DNA of 64,000 nucleotides, taken from NCBI GenBank assembly GCA_964036665.1, contig OZ038528.1, positions 14,080,501 through 14,144,500 of the forward strand, written 5' to 3'. Source of the DNA: Gordius sp. MW1. Taxonomy: Eukaryota; Nematomorpha; Gordioida; Gordea; Gordiidae. Each line of letters begins with the position of its first letter. The stretch's first letter is position 1. Positions 1-11,512 of the stretch are shown one piece after another. The translations under genes and the position numbers were made by a program. The notes beneath the pieces are model-generated. The model was given only the letters and a program-made list of their open reading frames with translations, ran no database searches and was not told the origin of the DNA.

Positions 1-610
1 CGCATGGTGCAGTTGCAGTATACAACACAGTCTTCTAGTCTATGTATACATCATCATCTGCATCATCATTTTCTACCCCAAATGATGAAAATGATCTTAC
101 ATGGTAAACCATACCTGTGAATTTTTTTTATCTTAATCTAGCTACTCAATACTTAGCTACCCCAGCCTCCTCTGGAAGTAGTGAAAGAACTTTTTCAGCT
201 GCCGACCGAGTTTTAGAAAGAAAGGAGGTCACGGTTGAGCCCGGAAAATCTAGAATACATACTATACATCTTTCATAATCTAAAACCTGGGGGTATTTAA
301 AAATTTTATAAGCTATATACTTTTAATTATTTTAAAGGTCAACCAATGGAAATTGAATTATTAAAAGATGAGACACAGATGATTAATTTATATCATTTTA
401 TTGTATTTTAATATATATCTAATATGAAAATAAATATATTTATACATTGTAAAGTATGAATTAAATTTAAGAAGAAAAAATATTTAAGATGGGCTGGGTT
501 TTGTTAGGCATGGGCTGGGCTTAAAAAAAGTTTGTGAGCATGGGTTGGATTGGGTCGACCTGAACATGAATTGGGCTGAGCCGGCAAAAACCGGCCCATA
601 CAGGACTCTA
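1..610 (+). mobile_element. hAT transposon, 3' part
   Basis: The window opens inside a hAT DNA transposon. The transposase tail is at 138-278 and the element appears to end at about 610. The sequence before that end is rich in GGGCTGG/GGCCC and finishes with GGACTCTA, which reverse-complemented gives TAGAGTCC, a typical hAT terminus. The 5' half lies outside the window, so no target duplication can be checked. Confidence 0.6.
138..278 (+). pseudogene. hAT transposase C-terminal dimerisation region
   Basis: An open stretch of 46 codons contains the hAT dimerisation signature SSGSSERTFSAADRVLERK, ending at a TAA. In hAT transposases this region dimerises the enzyme and sits at the extreme C-terminus, which fits the position just before the element's end. 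The preceding sequence carries stops, so only this last part survives here, or an upstream exon lies outside the window. Confidence 0.7.
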
Positions 611-1310
611 ATTAACTAGATACTAAAATTAAATACCTTTCTTCAGAAAAGTAACTGTAACCAGTTACTTTTACTTTAGAGGAACTGTATCTTTAGTTAG
701 TTATATTAACTGTAACTGTTCAAATAAAGTTAGTTACTTTTTATAAAATTTTAAAATCATTAATTAAATAATATAGTTACACATCTAATTTGTGTTTATC
801 GCTTTAAATTTCATTCGCGGAATAAACTTATAAAATTTAAATACGATTTCGAATAGATATCCATCGTATTAGAAAATTACAAGTATAGTCATTTATTATT
901 TTCGTTCAAGTCGGAAAAGATTCAAGAGTGCATTTACACTTTTATTAATTCTACTAATACGATGGTTCTTTAAAAATATGATAAATTACCTAAACTGAAA
1001 AACTTTTTATTAAATTAAATGTATCCCTATTTAGTCTTCGTAAACTAATATTTAGTGAAAATCGGACAAGCTTATTATACGACATTATTGAATATAACGT
1101 TTTATTGAAACCGAACTGCATATATTGCCCTGTGATATTCTAATATGTGAAAAATAATATAAAAAACGTGTTTTTTATCTATTAGAGTAACTTTTAATAT
1201 AACTAATTCTATCAGGTAAGTAACTGGAACTGTATTCAGTTTAACAATAACTGTAGTTAGTTACAATTCTTTTTGAAAGTAACTCTAACTAAGTAACCAT
1301 AACAACTCTA
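611..1310. repeat. GTAACT-rich repeat, probably a non-autonomous element
   Basis: Both ends of this 700-bp AT-rich stretch are crowded with short AGTAACTGTAACT-like words (about 645-740 and 1180-1300), in both orientations. The middle has no coding signal. The arrangement looks like a small non-autonomous DNA transposon with subterminal repeats, but I could not fix the termini or a target duplication. Confidence 0.35.
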
Positions 1311-1312
1311 GT

Positions 1313-1489
1313 CTTTTGACGGATGCCTCGTCAGGAGGACTTGGTGCAGTACTAGCACATGAAATTAAAGGTTATCAACGCCAGATTGCTTTTGTTTCTC
1401 GCATCCTCAACGCTGCCGAATATAGTAAAATTGAAAAAGAAGCTTTAGCCCTAAATTTTGCTTTTTACAAATTTAAGAAATATATATAG
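1313..1489 (+). pseudogene. Ty3/gypsy RNase H fragment
   Basis: A 58-codon open fragment starts with the RNase H catalytic motif TDASSGGLGAVLAHE and continues through SRILNAAEYSKIEKEALA, the conserved segment following it in Ty3/gypsy polyproteins. It stops at TAG in the middle of the domain. No RT or integrase flanks it, so it is an isolated remnant. It runs directly into an RTE-like fragment, which suggests one element inserted into or beside the other. Confidence 0.75.
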
Positions 1490-1494
1490 AGAAA

Positions 1495-2300
1495 ACAAAA
1501 TATCCCTGACACATAAATACGACTTATGAAAAATATTTATGAAGCCCCAAACTCTTGCGTTAGGACAACAGTTGAAAATTTCGGGTTAAAATTGACATCA
1601 ATGATCTGCTTAAGTCCCCTTTTATTTAATATTATAGATACGATAACGAGAGACTTTCAAAAGCCATCGCCATGTGTATGCGATATGCCGATAGTACTTT
1701 GCGAGGAAACAAAGGATAAAGTATTCGAAGAAACCGAAAAGTGTTCAAAGCGCTCAGCTGGCTGGATATTGTTTAAATCGAAAACCGGTATACATGGAAA
1801 TTAACGTATAGTCAGCTCATCGCTGGATGACCATCTAAAGTACCCAAAAGTAGACAGGTTTACAAACCTCGGCTAGATGCTACATCAAGAGGGAGGTTGC
1901 GCAACAGAAGTCAATGCCCGGATTCAAAAAGGCTGGCTTAAATGGCGGTATATCCGGGGTAACGTGAAACAAGAAAATGCCAATGTGGTTGAAGAGCAAA
2001 GCCTACAAACCCATCGTAAGACCGGCGTTACTCTATGGAAGTGATACATGGGCATTAAACACCACGGAAGGAAAGCTATTACAAGCCACAGAGATGAGTA
2101 TGTGGAGCTTGGGGTATAGTAAGTTTAATCATATGACGAATGACTTTCTCATGACAAAAATGGGTATTCAACCTATGGCGGACATGATTAACGAAAATTG
2201 GCCGGCAAAACGTATCAAGAAAGTGCAAGTCGAAGGTAAGCGAAAGCGAGGAAGGCCTAAACTGACAGAAACATAAAATTGCTATGGACTTGAGAAGGCA
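1495..2300 (+). pseudogene. RTE-like non-LTR retrotransposon RT, decayed
   Basis: This stretch matches the better-preserved copy at 34722-35650 almost throughout: the same region before the YADD box, the same helix after it, and the same C-terminal tail with GRKRKRGRPKLT-like basic residues. Frameshifts and stops break it into open pieces at 1526-1804 and 1977-2276. The YADD catalytic box itself is degraded (CDMPIVLCEE). This family normally copies itself by target-primed reverse transcription; this copy cannot. Confidence 0.65.
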
Positions 2301-3190
2301 CGACCACGAGTTAAAGCGAAGCTGGTGTAAGTGCAGGAATACGTGGAGAAGCTGCTTTTAGGAGCTGACCACCAAGCGTGACAAACATAGAATTTATATA
2401 TAATATATATACTTGTTAATGACCGCTGGTTGGCTTATTTCGACCTTGCCCGAGCGCAAATCCATTTTTGGACCTGACAGATTTTACCTTTATATAAATT
2501 TCTTTTGGCAACTTGTCGTTGTTGCTATATAACGGATAATTGCGAAACTGGCTAAATGATTCCCAGCTTAATGCTGCGTTCTTACTTCTACTTAGTCTGA
2601 CCCCGGCCCGAGGCAAAATCTTGGTTTATTGCTATTTATTTTTGTTTATAAATTTCTCGGGGCCTCGCTTGATTCTTAATTGGCTTTTTTGTGAATTTTT
2701 GTTGGTGTGGGTGGCTAACTTTTATGCCAAAAATGTATATATTTTTCTGACTCCCTGCTTAAAGGTTGACTATTGCCCCGACCCTTCTCCCCCTAGCCAA
2801 TGTGCTATGTTTATACGGAGGATGGATGAGTTTTGTAAGATCAATTCCCACTAGGCGTATGCCCCAAGCCGAAAAAACAAGCTCCAAGTCGGACCCTCGG
2901 CGGGTTTTGGTCGCTCAGTCCTTAACGCCCCTCAGGAGCAAAGCACCTGGTTTTAATAGTATAAATTTTAGCTTGAACTTTTTCCCGGCCGCCTTATACT
3001 ATCTACACTTGGGTAAACATGATGTGGCGCCCAAGGGTATAGCTTTGTCAATGGACACGACTAGCTATGATTTCGAAGTGGGTGAGAAAAGTTTTTAGGG
3101 GATGGATGAAGGCAAGGTTGGAGAGGTAGGCCAAGGCATGTTAATTTTGTTGTAATTTTCTAATATTTTGTGTAATGCAATAAAAGGTTT
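2301..3190. other. No recognised gene
   Basis: Open frames of 104 and 110 codons exist on the plus strand (2540-2854, 2766-3098), but they overlap in different frames and show no domain I recognise. The base composition is slightly more GC-rich than the surroundings. An AATAAA-like signal near 3178 is the only regulatory-looking site. It may be the tail of a decayed transposon. Confidence 0.3.
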
Positions 3191-3200
3191 TATAATATAA

Positions 3201-3950
3201 CTAGCTGTGCCCGGCCAAGCGTTACTGTGGCTTAGGTTTTATTTAGCTAAATGAAATTAGTGCGTATTAATAGGAAATATATGAAAGAATTTGGGTAATC
3301 TGTATAAGAGTTTATGATGTAAAAAATATTTTTTTATAACGTGCATACATATTATTTAACTTAATAGGAAAAGGCATATTTTTTAATAATTAAATAGATT
3401 TATAACAGTATAATAAAATTATTAATTGAAGGATGGATAATTATTAAAAATATGCTTCTATGATCGACCACGTGATAATAATGGCAAAAATTGCATAATT
3501 TAAATTTTATTTATTTAATTTAAATAGTTTGTTAAGCCCCAATATTTTTGACCGTATACTGTAACATTTTTTTAATACTTTTAAATATCTAATTCGAGAA
3601 AACTTCTGCCTTGCATGTATGACGTCATTATTGTGTATGATGCTATAAATGAAACTGGCCGGGAAATGTCCGATATATTTAAAACGAAAAGGTATTTTAG
3701 GAATCTGAAAAAGCTATTTTGCCCCTGGCCGCCCTGGGCATCTACGGCTAAATTTTCGCGCGAATCAGGCCGGTAGTTTCAGAATTTAGCCCTTTTTTAA
3801 AACTAAAAGGAAATTTAGGATTCTGCAAAAGCTATTTTACCCCTGGCCGCCCTGGGAACCTACGGGTAAAGTTTCGCGATCGGGCTGGTAGTTCAGAATT
3901 TACCCTTACATACATACACTTTACTTTATATATATAGATAAACGTCTATA
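3201..3950 (+). repeat. Dispersed repeat with CCCGGC head and internal duplication
   Basis: The repeat begins with AACTAGCTGTGCCCGGCC and ends in a TATA-rich tail near 3950. A related head (GAACTAGATGAACCCGGC) occurs twice near 15.2-15.5 kb. Inside, two copies of a segment of about 105 bp lie in tandem (about 3690-3795 and 3810-3905), each carrying CCCCTGGCCGCCCTGGG. No coding sequence was found. The class of transposon is not determined. Confidence 0.5.
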
Positions 3951-4272
3951 TCTACGAGATTTTATTTAAAAAAAACATGCTAAATTATGTTGCGCTGGAT
4001 AATCTTTAGATTTTTATTAATCCAGACGCCTAGCCAGGATTTTCTCAGGGGGGGGGGGAGAGTAATTTCCAAAAACTATGTTTCAACACATTTTCATATA
4101 TAATTTATTATAATGTTGATTTTGCCTAGGAATATTTTTTTATATGGGTCTATGCTGGCTTGATTGTATTAACATACTAATCTATAATCTTTATATTCAT
4201 TTATGCATAATAGATGATATTAAGCAAATTATATGCAATACAACTTAATTGTAAAAATGGTAGTTGGAAAAC

Positions 4273-4446
4273 ATGGACTTATTGATTTCAGATGTCCAGA
4301 AAGCAAAAATATCTTATTAGTTCACAATTCCAGAGTTGTTTTATGACAAATTCTGTGAGCTATTAAAAGCACTCAATTATCTTTTGTTTTATGGATATAT
4401 TAGAACCTATAGAGTGATACAACAAAAATTTTCTCACTTTTTATGA
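4273..4446 (+). pseudogene. uS8-like (mitochondrial type) fragment, doubtful
   Basis: From an ATG at 4273 the frame reads MDLLISDVQKAKISY, then a TAG, then FTIPELFYDKFCELLKALNY followed by LLFYGYIRTYRV. The order 'DLISD-x-KA...TIP...LL..L...GYI..Y.V' resembles the N-terminal half of bacterial or mitochondrial ribosomal protein uS8. The in-frame TAG and the absence of a C-terminal half argue for a pseudogene. The match is short and judged by eye, so chance resemblance is possible. Confidence 0.25.
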
Positions 4447-5629
4447 TTAAATTATATCATTATGTACCTTCAACATTATAAACTGTAAATACAAAATTTA
4501 CCAACTTATTACACTTTAAGCAATGTTAACTTTTATATATTGTGTCATATAGATGTTTATTCATCCCAATCTTCAATTAAACAGGTTTAAGATTTAGGTG
4601 GGGTTTACAAGGCAAAAACTAAATAATGCTTTTAGGGCAAAAAATGGGGCAACTTTAGTTAAATTATTTGTTAAAGTACAGCATAATTTAAAAGATTAAC
4701 ATAAACTAAATTTTCTTAAAAGAATTCGTAATAGATGCAAAATGAGAATTTGAAAAAATTACATGTTTTCTGCCATATTACAAAATAAAAATGAATTTGT
4801 CCTAGTTTGGTCAATGAGTACTTTAACGTATTTAAAAATTAATTTATTAATAACATTAGAGTAAATAAGTAAGCTGTTTATAATTTTTTATAAAATTCAA
4901 CCTTTCCAACATGTGATGTAATGTACATGTGCCTTTTACATGATATAGAAAATTATCTAAGATATAAATATAAATTATTATTACATCTATAATAAAATCA
5001 CGAGTTAAACATAATAAAATATTAAATCTAAAACAATGAATGGCAGTCTTTAAAATCCATGTATACGACAAAGTTGCTTTACAAATACATAGAACTTCTT
5101 TACTATAAGATGGTATGTATTTTCACACTTATTTTATATATTCCCTTTAAGTGTAGGCTGAACTATTCCTATTAATGCGCTACCCTATAATAAAATACAA
5201 CATCATAACATACATTAGAGCAAAGGTGTAAGCCTTTATTTGATTAATTTTTTTAATTATTCACATTAGTTATTTAAAAAATGCTTCTGTCTTGAGCTTT
5301 TAATCCATGGGCATTTTTGATATTCAGACTTTTTACATTAAAAAAGTTAAATCTATTCGTCTTTGTCCATTACATACGCGAAAAAATACTCTTAGATACA
5401 GACACAATGGTTAATATAATGTTTAAAACTAAAATTTATCACTTACATTAAGTTATTTCAAAAGGCTTGATTTTTACATAGAGTCCTCATAATGTGTTCA
5501 AAAGCAGTCATTGATGTATACGCGTTATAAACTTAATTAGCAATAAAACCCTAACATACATACTAGATATGTTAGCTAGTTAAAAAAATATTGCAATTAG
5601 AATGGTTAATCGGTATAATTTTGTTATAA
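4447..5629. other. AT-rich intergenic region
   Basis: No gene, structural RNA or transposon end was recognised. The single 71-codon frame on the minus strand (4856-5071) is low-complexity and lacks splice or domain support. This stretch lies immediately downstream of the NuSAP stop codon, so its upper end must contain that gene's 3' UTR. Confidence 0.4.
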
Positions 5630-8600
5630 TTAAATATGATGCGATACTTTATTATTTGTATGGCACTTTAAATTTTTTCCCTTTTCTCCGTAATTTTTCG
5701 CCGATCTGTGCAAATGAGCTCTTTGGTTGATTTCGTGGCTACACAACTTGACTGGACTCATAATTATGGGCTTAAGAGGACCTTAAAAATTTTGGTAAAA
5801 GATTTAATATTACTAATGATATAACATAAGAAAAAAGATTTTTAATTTCATACCTTCATACGGTTTATAAACTGGCACATTTTCCATACTTTTGAAAGGG
5901 TTGTAGGCAAGACGTTTTTTCAAAGCTGATTCCGGCAACTTATTAAACAATGCTAAATATAAAATTAAAATTGAACTTCAAAACGGTTTAATTCTGTACA
6001 TATTGTTATCATTGGCAAAGTCCAGAATATTTTCGAATACCATAAATACAGAATAAGGGCCTTCAGGTCACTTAATGGCCAATTTTAACTTAGTGTCGAA
6101 TTTAAGATTGTCAAGGAGTTCTATATTAGAGTCAAACCATAACAACGACCATTTGAGAGAAAATCAATGCCAAGGAGATGAGCAAATATGGCAATTTGGG
6201 AAAATAAAAAAAAAGTGCAACACTTTTTACAAGATAAATACAGAGTCGCGCTATAACCTAATAAAATCAAAAGGCAACGTCGTGACATTTATTATAGATA
6301 AAATCTAAATCGAAACTGAATCGTAGTTTAGTCTCATACAATTTGTAAAACGTAGCAACACTCACGTAAGGCGTTGGCATTACGATTTGCGTTGGGCGGT
6401 GAAAATGTGTATTTGGCTAGGTATGATCTTTTTTGATCAGGGTTAGCAGAAAAAACAAAATTTTCACTATTAAATAAAGGCTTCTGACTCACCTAAAATG
6501 TACAATGTTATTATTCAAAGGACAAGCTAATTTAGTATACCTTTGAACGCCCCTTGGTTTTATCTTTGATAGGTTTGTTTGCTTTAATATTCGAATTAAA
6601 CGCAGAAAATTCCTTAGGGATCCCCGTTTCTAAAATAAATCAATTATTTAAAATTACACAACAACCTTTTGATCTTAGTCAAATTTGTAAACATTTAATC
6701 TTTTTAACTAATTTATCTTAATAAAAAATATTAGTTACAAAATAACGGGCATTGAAACAAATAATTGAAAGTGCTGAGTTTAATTCGTATAAATTTATAA
6801 TGTACCTGCTATGAAGTTAAATTTTAATTTTTGGCCATCCTTTGGTAAATTTGAGACACAATGGCGTTTAGTATTAGATGACACTGGCTTAACTTCCTCA
6901 TCTGACAATTGTTTTGAGATCTTAGCCTGGTTTCTCTATAAAATGAGTACAGCAATACAAGAAATTAAATTTATTTGTGAAGTTGCTTTATTTTTTTTCA
7001 AACACTAAAAGCTATGTTAACAATACATCCACGAGGTTCAATATATAAAAGATATGTATAATATAGATAATAAAATATGAGCAGTAAGTCACTACAAACT
7101 CAGGTTTGGAGCAATAAAAATTTTGCAGAGCTTCACATAAAAACACATACGCTTTTATTTAACTTTAAATAAATTAATGAAACCCAATTCCTTAAAAGTT
7201 TACTAAGAAGCAAAATAAACTGCGCCATATTTATATATTTATTATATATTAAAGGGTTTGTTTTTACGCAATAAAACTACTGCAAAAAATACCGTTAACA
7301 TTTTGTTGTTGTTCCATAAAGTGGCGTAGTAATTGGCTTTGTCCTTTTTCACCGCTTCATCTTCCTCGATACTTTTCATTTGTGAAAAGGCTTTTTCATG
7401 TAGCATTTTCATTTTTCGGCCTGCAATAGCCCAAAAACAAGTTTTATTATAACCCATATAATCCGCGGCCGTTATTTCAATAACGAATAAGTTTATATGA
7501 AGTTTTTTAATTCTAAAATCAACTAAAAAATATTTTATTCTAAATTTACCAATTTTCTGAGATTTCCATTTTAGATGAAGAATAAAATATGTTTCATAAC
7601 ATGAATAAAAAAAATATATATATATAATTTGCAACAAAAATATTAAATAAGCCTAAAATAACCTACTTTATTTTATTGCACTGACATGACTATGATATTA
7701 TTAAAAACTATTAACCTGAAAATTTAATTTCACACCCTTTGTCAACTTTAGAGGTTTGGAGCCAGACACTTTTTTCATAAAGGGGAAAATTAGGGTCCCA
7801 TTAAGTATTCATACACAAATTTTAACTAATTTATTTAAGTGAATTTGCAAATAATAATATAAAAGATTTAAAATTTATCTTAATAAAAAATCTAAAAGGT
7901 AATTATGTGTACATAGTATTTAATACAATATAAAAAATGACAAAGAATAAAGGAATTGTTTGTGTTTTTAAAATATTGCTTCATAAATGTATTAGACATA
8001 AGTACATATAAAAGGGGATTAAATAATAATTAAATTCAAATACCACCCATTGCTTTCTTATGTCTAATGACACAAGATGTTATATAAATTTTCATTAAAA
8101 GGGTACTGAGCGCTGGGATCTGATTTTTTCAAAGTTGTAATTAAATACATCACAGAAAAACTCACTAATTTTTTTTAACAATTTAAATAGTTTTTAAAAT
8201 ATTTTCTGGATACTTATTGCCAACTAGATCTATCTACCAACAGAGTAATTTAGTTTCATTTTATAAACCAATTTCTTCAAAAAGGTTTTCTAATTCAATT
8301 AACAAAGAGATTACTCTTGATTTCTTTGTTCTTTTAGTAGGGTTTTTATTATTTTTTAAGTTAAACCATGTATTAAATATAAATTTTTTGAATTTGAATG
8401 TTTTAAAGGTAAATATATTTTTAAAGGTGCAATGGTATAGGGAAAGGGGGAAATATAGTTAAGCAAAATCTTATAATCATATACCATTGCCTTAATAATA
8501 TATAGTCAAATGTTAAACATTATCAAGCCAGTTATTTTGATAGTAATTAGTTAATTACTTGAAGATTTTAGTGAGTTTTTCAAGACTTTCTTGATAACAT

Positions 8601-9414
8601 CACTGGCAAAAATTACTTTATCTGGTGTATTGGCTGAATTAATAATATTGGATATTTGATTATCAAATTTAAAATTTGATAAATTGGAAATTTTGGATAT
8701 GCAATTCTCCTTGATAGAGTGGGCAATATTTATTGAAACTGTTTTGTTATTCTCTCTAATTAAAATAAATTATATATACATATATTTGTAATGCACCTAA
8801 TGCTTGAAAACTCTTCATGTTTATTCCTTTTAGGTTGGGGTTCTAATATGTCTGATAGCTTCCGCTTATTACTCTTTCCTATATCATTACATTGAGGTGG
8901 GGTGACAATAACATCATCAAAACAATTTGCATCATTAATTGTTACATCTGGTAAATTATATTTTGTTGTTTCAAGCGGAGAAAGTTCAAAGGTTGTATTT
9001 ATTACATCATCATCATCTTAGTTAAATTTTTATAATTGGATCATAATAAAGTACCTAAAGGATAAGACAAATGTTTGTCGATCTTTTCATTCGATTGAGA
9101 CATATCAAATTTATCAACTTCACTCTAAAGTATAATAAAAAATTTAGATTCCATAATTTAAGGGCCTTAAATAATCAAAGACATCTTTTAATTAGTATGC
9201 CTTAATTTAAAAAAATAAAAACTTACTTCAACATATTTGGAATTAATTTCATTATCTTTGGTATTCAAGTGAAGGGTGATTCTTCTCATAATTTCATTCT
9301 TCTAAAATGTTCTAATAGCATTAAGTCATCTATATTTACCTTCCCTTTGCCGTTTACTCCTATCTTTTTGGCATATTTTTTTAGGTCGCTATAGGTTAGA
9401 TTGTTAACATTCAT
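5630..9414 (-). CDS. nusap1: NuSAP homologue (spindle-associated SAP-domain protein), 12 exons
   Basis: The exons are 9340-9414, 9227-9301, 9055-9124, 8797-9016, 8559-8755, 7709-7768, 7293-7420, 6806-6935, 6541-6629, 6366-6483, 5854-5952 and 5630-5781. All are bounded by AG/GT with compatible phases, giving 470 aa; human NUSAP1 is about 440. Residues 1-45 form a SAP-like helix pair (NLTYSDLKKYAKKIGV). A KRKL/KRNK basic cluster near 125-140 looks like a nuclear signal. Residues 234-270 carry LHEKAFSQMKSIEED, matching the NuSAP LHE..F..MESI block. Near 363 is FSANPDQKRSYLAK, and near 400 is ALKKRLAYNPFK followed by YKPYEGPLKP, matching the family's LxRxLxYxP and GKLKP motifs. The family binds DNA and microtubules and stabilises spindles around chromatin. 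Exons 5-7 are the least certain: the donor at 7709 is weak, and a further exon near 8100 is possible. Confidence 0.82.
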
Positions 9415-10903
9415 TCCTAAATTTAAAATGGGCGGTATTTTAAAACAGATGTTTTTTAGGGCATGGTAAAAATGTTAAAATAATAAATTCAAGTTAATGG
9501 CCAGTCAACTTGCCGAAAACCATCTCGCCGAATCCACTCTGGGACATTTTGTGATTGGTTGAATGGGGGACATTTTTAAATTAGAGGACATTTTTTAACC
9601 GGGGTACATTAAATTCGGCGAGTTGATAGGGCACCATTCAAGCTTATACAGTTAAATTAGCTAATGAGAAAAAGCTGGGTCTTAAATACAAAAATTTTAT
9701 CATTTAAGTGATATAGACTCTGACTTAATTATATATTTTTTGTCCTAATAATAATTATAATTGTACTTATATACTAAGAATTCCCTTTATTATCATTTAA
9801 GACAACTATTAAAGGTTTTATAACAAAAAATATTGGTTATTCTAATCTATTACCATTGTTCCTTAATCATCTTTATGGTGTAAAAGATAATCAGCTAACA
9901 ACGGCCCATTTTGGCTCTCAATAAGTATTTGAAATAAATTGATGCAAACTTTTGCAATTTACAAATTTTTAAGATGATTATTTCAATAATTGTGTGATTA
10001 GCATTTGAGTTTTTTACATAAAATTCAAAAATTATAAGTTTTTCTTGATCTTTTGAAAATGGTGTGCATGTCTTTCCTATGTAAATAAAGCATTTGCGCT
10101 TCTAAGGTTAAAATTTCCTACATTCATTCAAATCACTCCATCATCAAGATTAACACTTGATTTAGCTTATTTTGTTCGAAAAATATCTTGGATTTTTCTA
10201 TTTTTCAACAATAATTATTATTTTGTCAGTGCCTGAATCAGCTGCACCATAAATCCTACAAATGACGATTGAAATTCCAAATTTTGTAATAATTTTGTAG
10301 CTTAACATAATAGTTATTAATTTTCCTTATACATATTATATTTTATTAGGCAAATAATTAACTTACAATAAAAAGTATTGTGTCTTAAATACCAAAATAT
10401 GTTGTTAAAAATTATAATTTTTATCTAATTTTTTACCATTTGTTTGATAATTTACATTTTTGCAACAATCATTTAAAATCAAAAATGCTTAAATAATAGT
10501 TAATATCCTGTGCTCAATCAAGGTTACTCATCACTTAAAATGATTACCATTTAAGAAACTTTATACGATTTCGACTAGCTTTTCAAAATAAAATTAAAAA
10601 ATTTAGCGGTAAATTTTTTTTAAGAAATATGACATTGGTCGGGGTTTAGATTTAGTTTGATAATCCGATCTGCATGGCAGGCAGCTTCACATTATCCCTT
10701 AACACCAAAGCCTAATAGACAAGGTTAAAGGTTATTGGAGATAGTTGATCTAAATTTACTAGATCTTTCAAAATTCATAAAGATGTTTCCTGAAGCATAT
10801 ACCGGATTCCGTTATATATGTTTAGGGGATATCTCACGCTGTCTGAGAATTGGAGTGCTCTATCTGCAATTTTTCAAGATTTTTAAGCAAAAGGGCCTTG
10901 GGA
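9415..10903. other. Intergenic region upstream of nusap1
   Basis: This AT-rich stretch holds the presumed 5' UTR and promoter of the minus-strand NuSAP gene at its low end and a small inverted-repeat element at 9505-9626. The 70-codon plus-strand frame at 10735-10947 has no domain and runs into a transposon, so I do not call it a gene. Confidence 0.4.
9505..9626. mobile_element. Small inverted-repeat element (MITE-like)
   Basis: TCAACTTGCCGAA at 9505-9517 is matched by TTCGGCGAGTTGA at 9614-9626, inverted with one mismatch, so a segment of about 122 bp has 13-bp terminal inverted repeats. The interior repeats GGGACATTTT/GGGGACATTTTT and is non-coding. No clear target duplication was found. 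Its position upstream of nusap1 could matter for expression, but that is speculation. Confidence 0.45.
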
Positions 10904-11504
10904 TAGATGCCTGCAAAGTCACTTTTTTCAACCCGACCCGACCCTAAAGCGTTTTTAAATTTTCAACCCGAACCCGACCCGACCCGAAAGCGTTTTTAAA
11001 ATTTCAACCCGAACCCGACCAAGTAGAAAAATTTGAGGATGAAAAATTTATTCGACGGAAATGATCATACAAAATTTGATTAATAAATTTATTAAATTTT
11101 ACTATAATTATATGTATAAATATTGTGGCGTCTACAATTCCGGGGCGTAAATTTGACCTTCTTAAATTGAATATTTAATTATATCTTTATGTAGTTGAAT
11201 TTATAATTTACTCTAGACTAGAAACAATAATTAATACTCATTTGTTAATATTTACCTTTCGTGGTTCAGCTTTAAATTTAAATTTGCCTCCAAATTAAAC
11301 GAATTAAAAAAATAGAAAAGAAACTTGATTATATGAATGAATGATTATAATTAGTTATACAATTCGATATTGTTTTACAAAAATTATAGATAATAGCATT
11401 AATTTAACAAATACGTTTCGTTCATTTTGCAATGTAAGATTCATATCCTTTGACCCGACTCTATAAATCCGGGTTTGGGTTTGGGTGACCCGTGCAGACC
11501 TCTA
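10904..11504. mobile_element. Non-autonomous hAT element (601 bp)
   Basis: The left end TAGATGCCTGCA and the right end TGCAGACCTCTA are imperfect inverted repeats of hAT type. They are flanked by CCTTGGGA (10896-10903) and CATTGGGC (11505-11512), an 8-bp target duplication that still matches at 6 of 8 positions. Near both ends there are iterated CCCGACCCGA / GGGTTTGGGT words; the interior is AT-rich and non-coding. The mismatches suggest an old insertion. Confidence 0.6.
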
Positions 11505-11512
11505 CATTGGGC

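Noticed and set aside
6075-6308. A 77-codon plus-strand ORF inside nusap1
   Set aside because: It lies within a NuSAP intron, on the opposite strand, with no domain or promoter evidence.
8101-8200. An extra NuSAP exon reading LKKSDPSAQYPFNENLYNI
   Set aside because: It looks protein-like and an acceptor is in phase, but I found no good donor. The neighbouring exons already join in phase without it.
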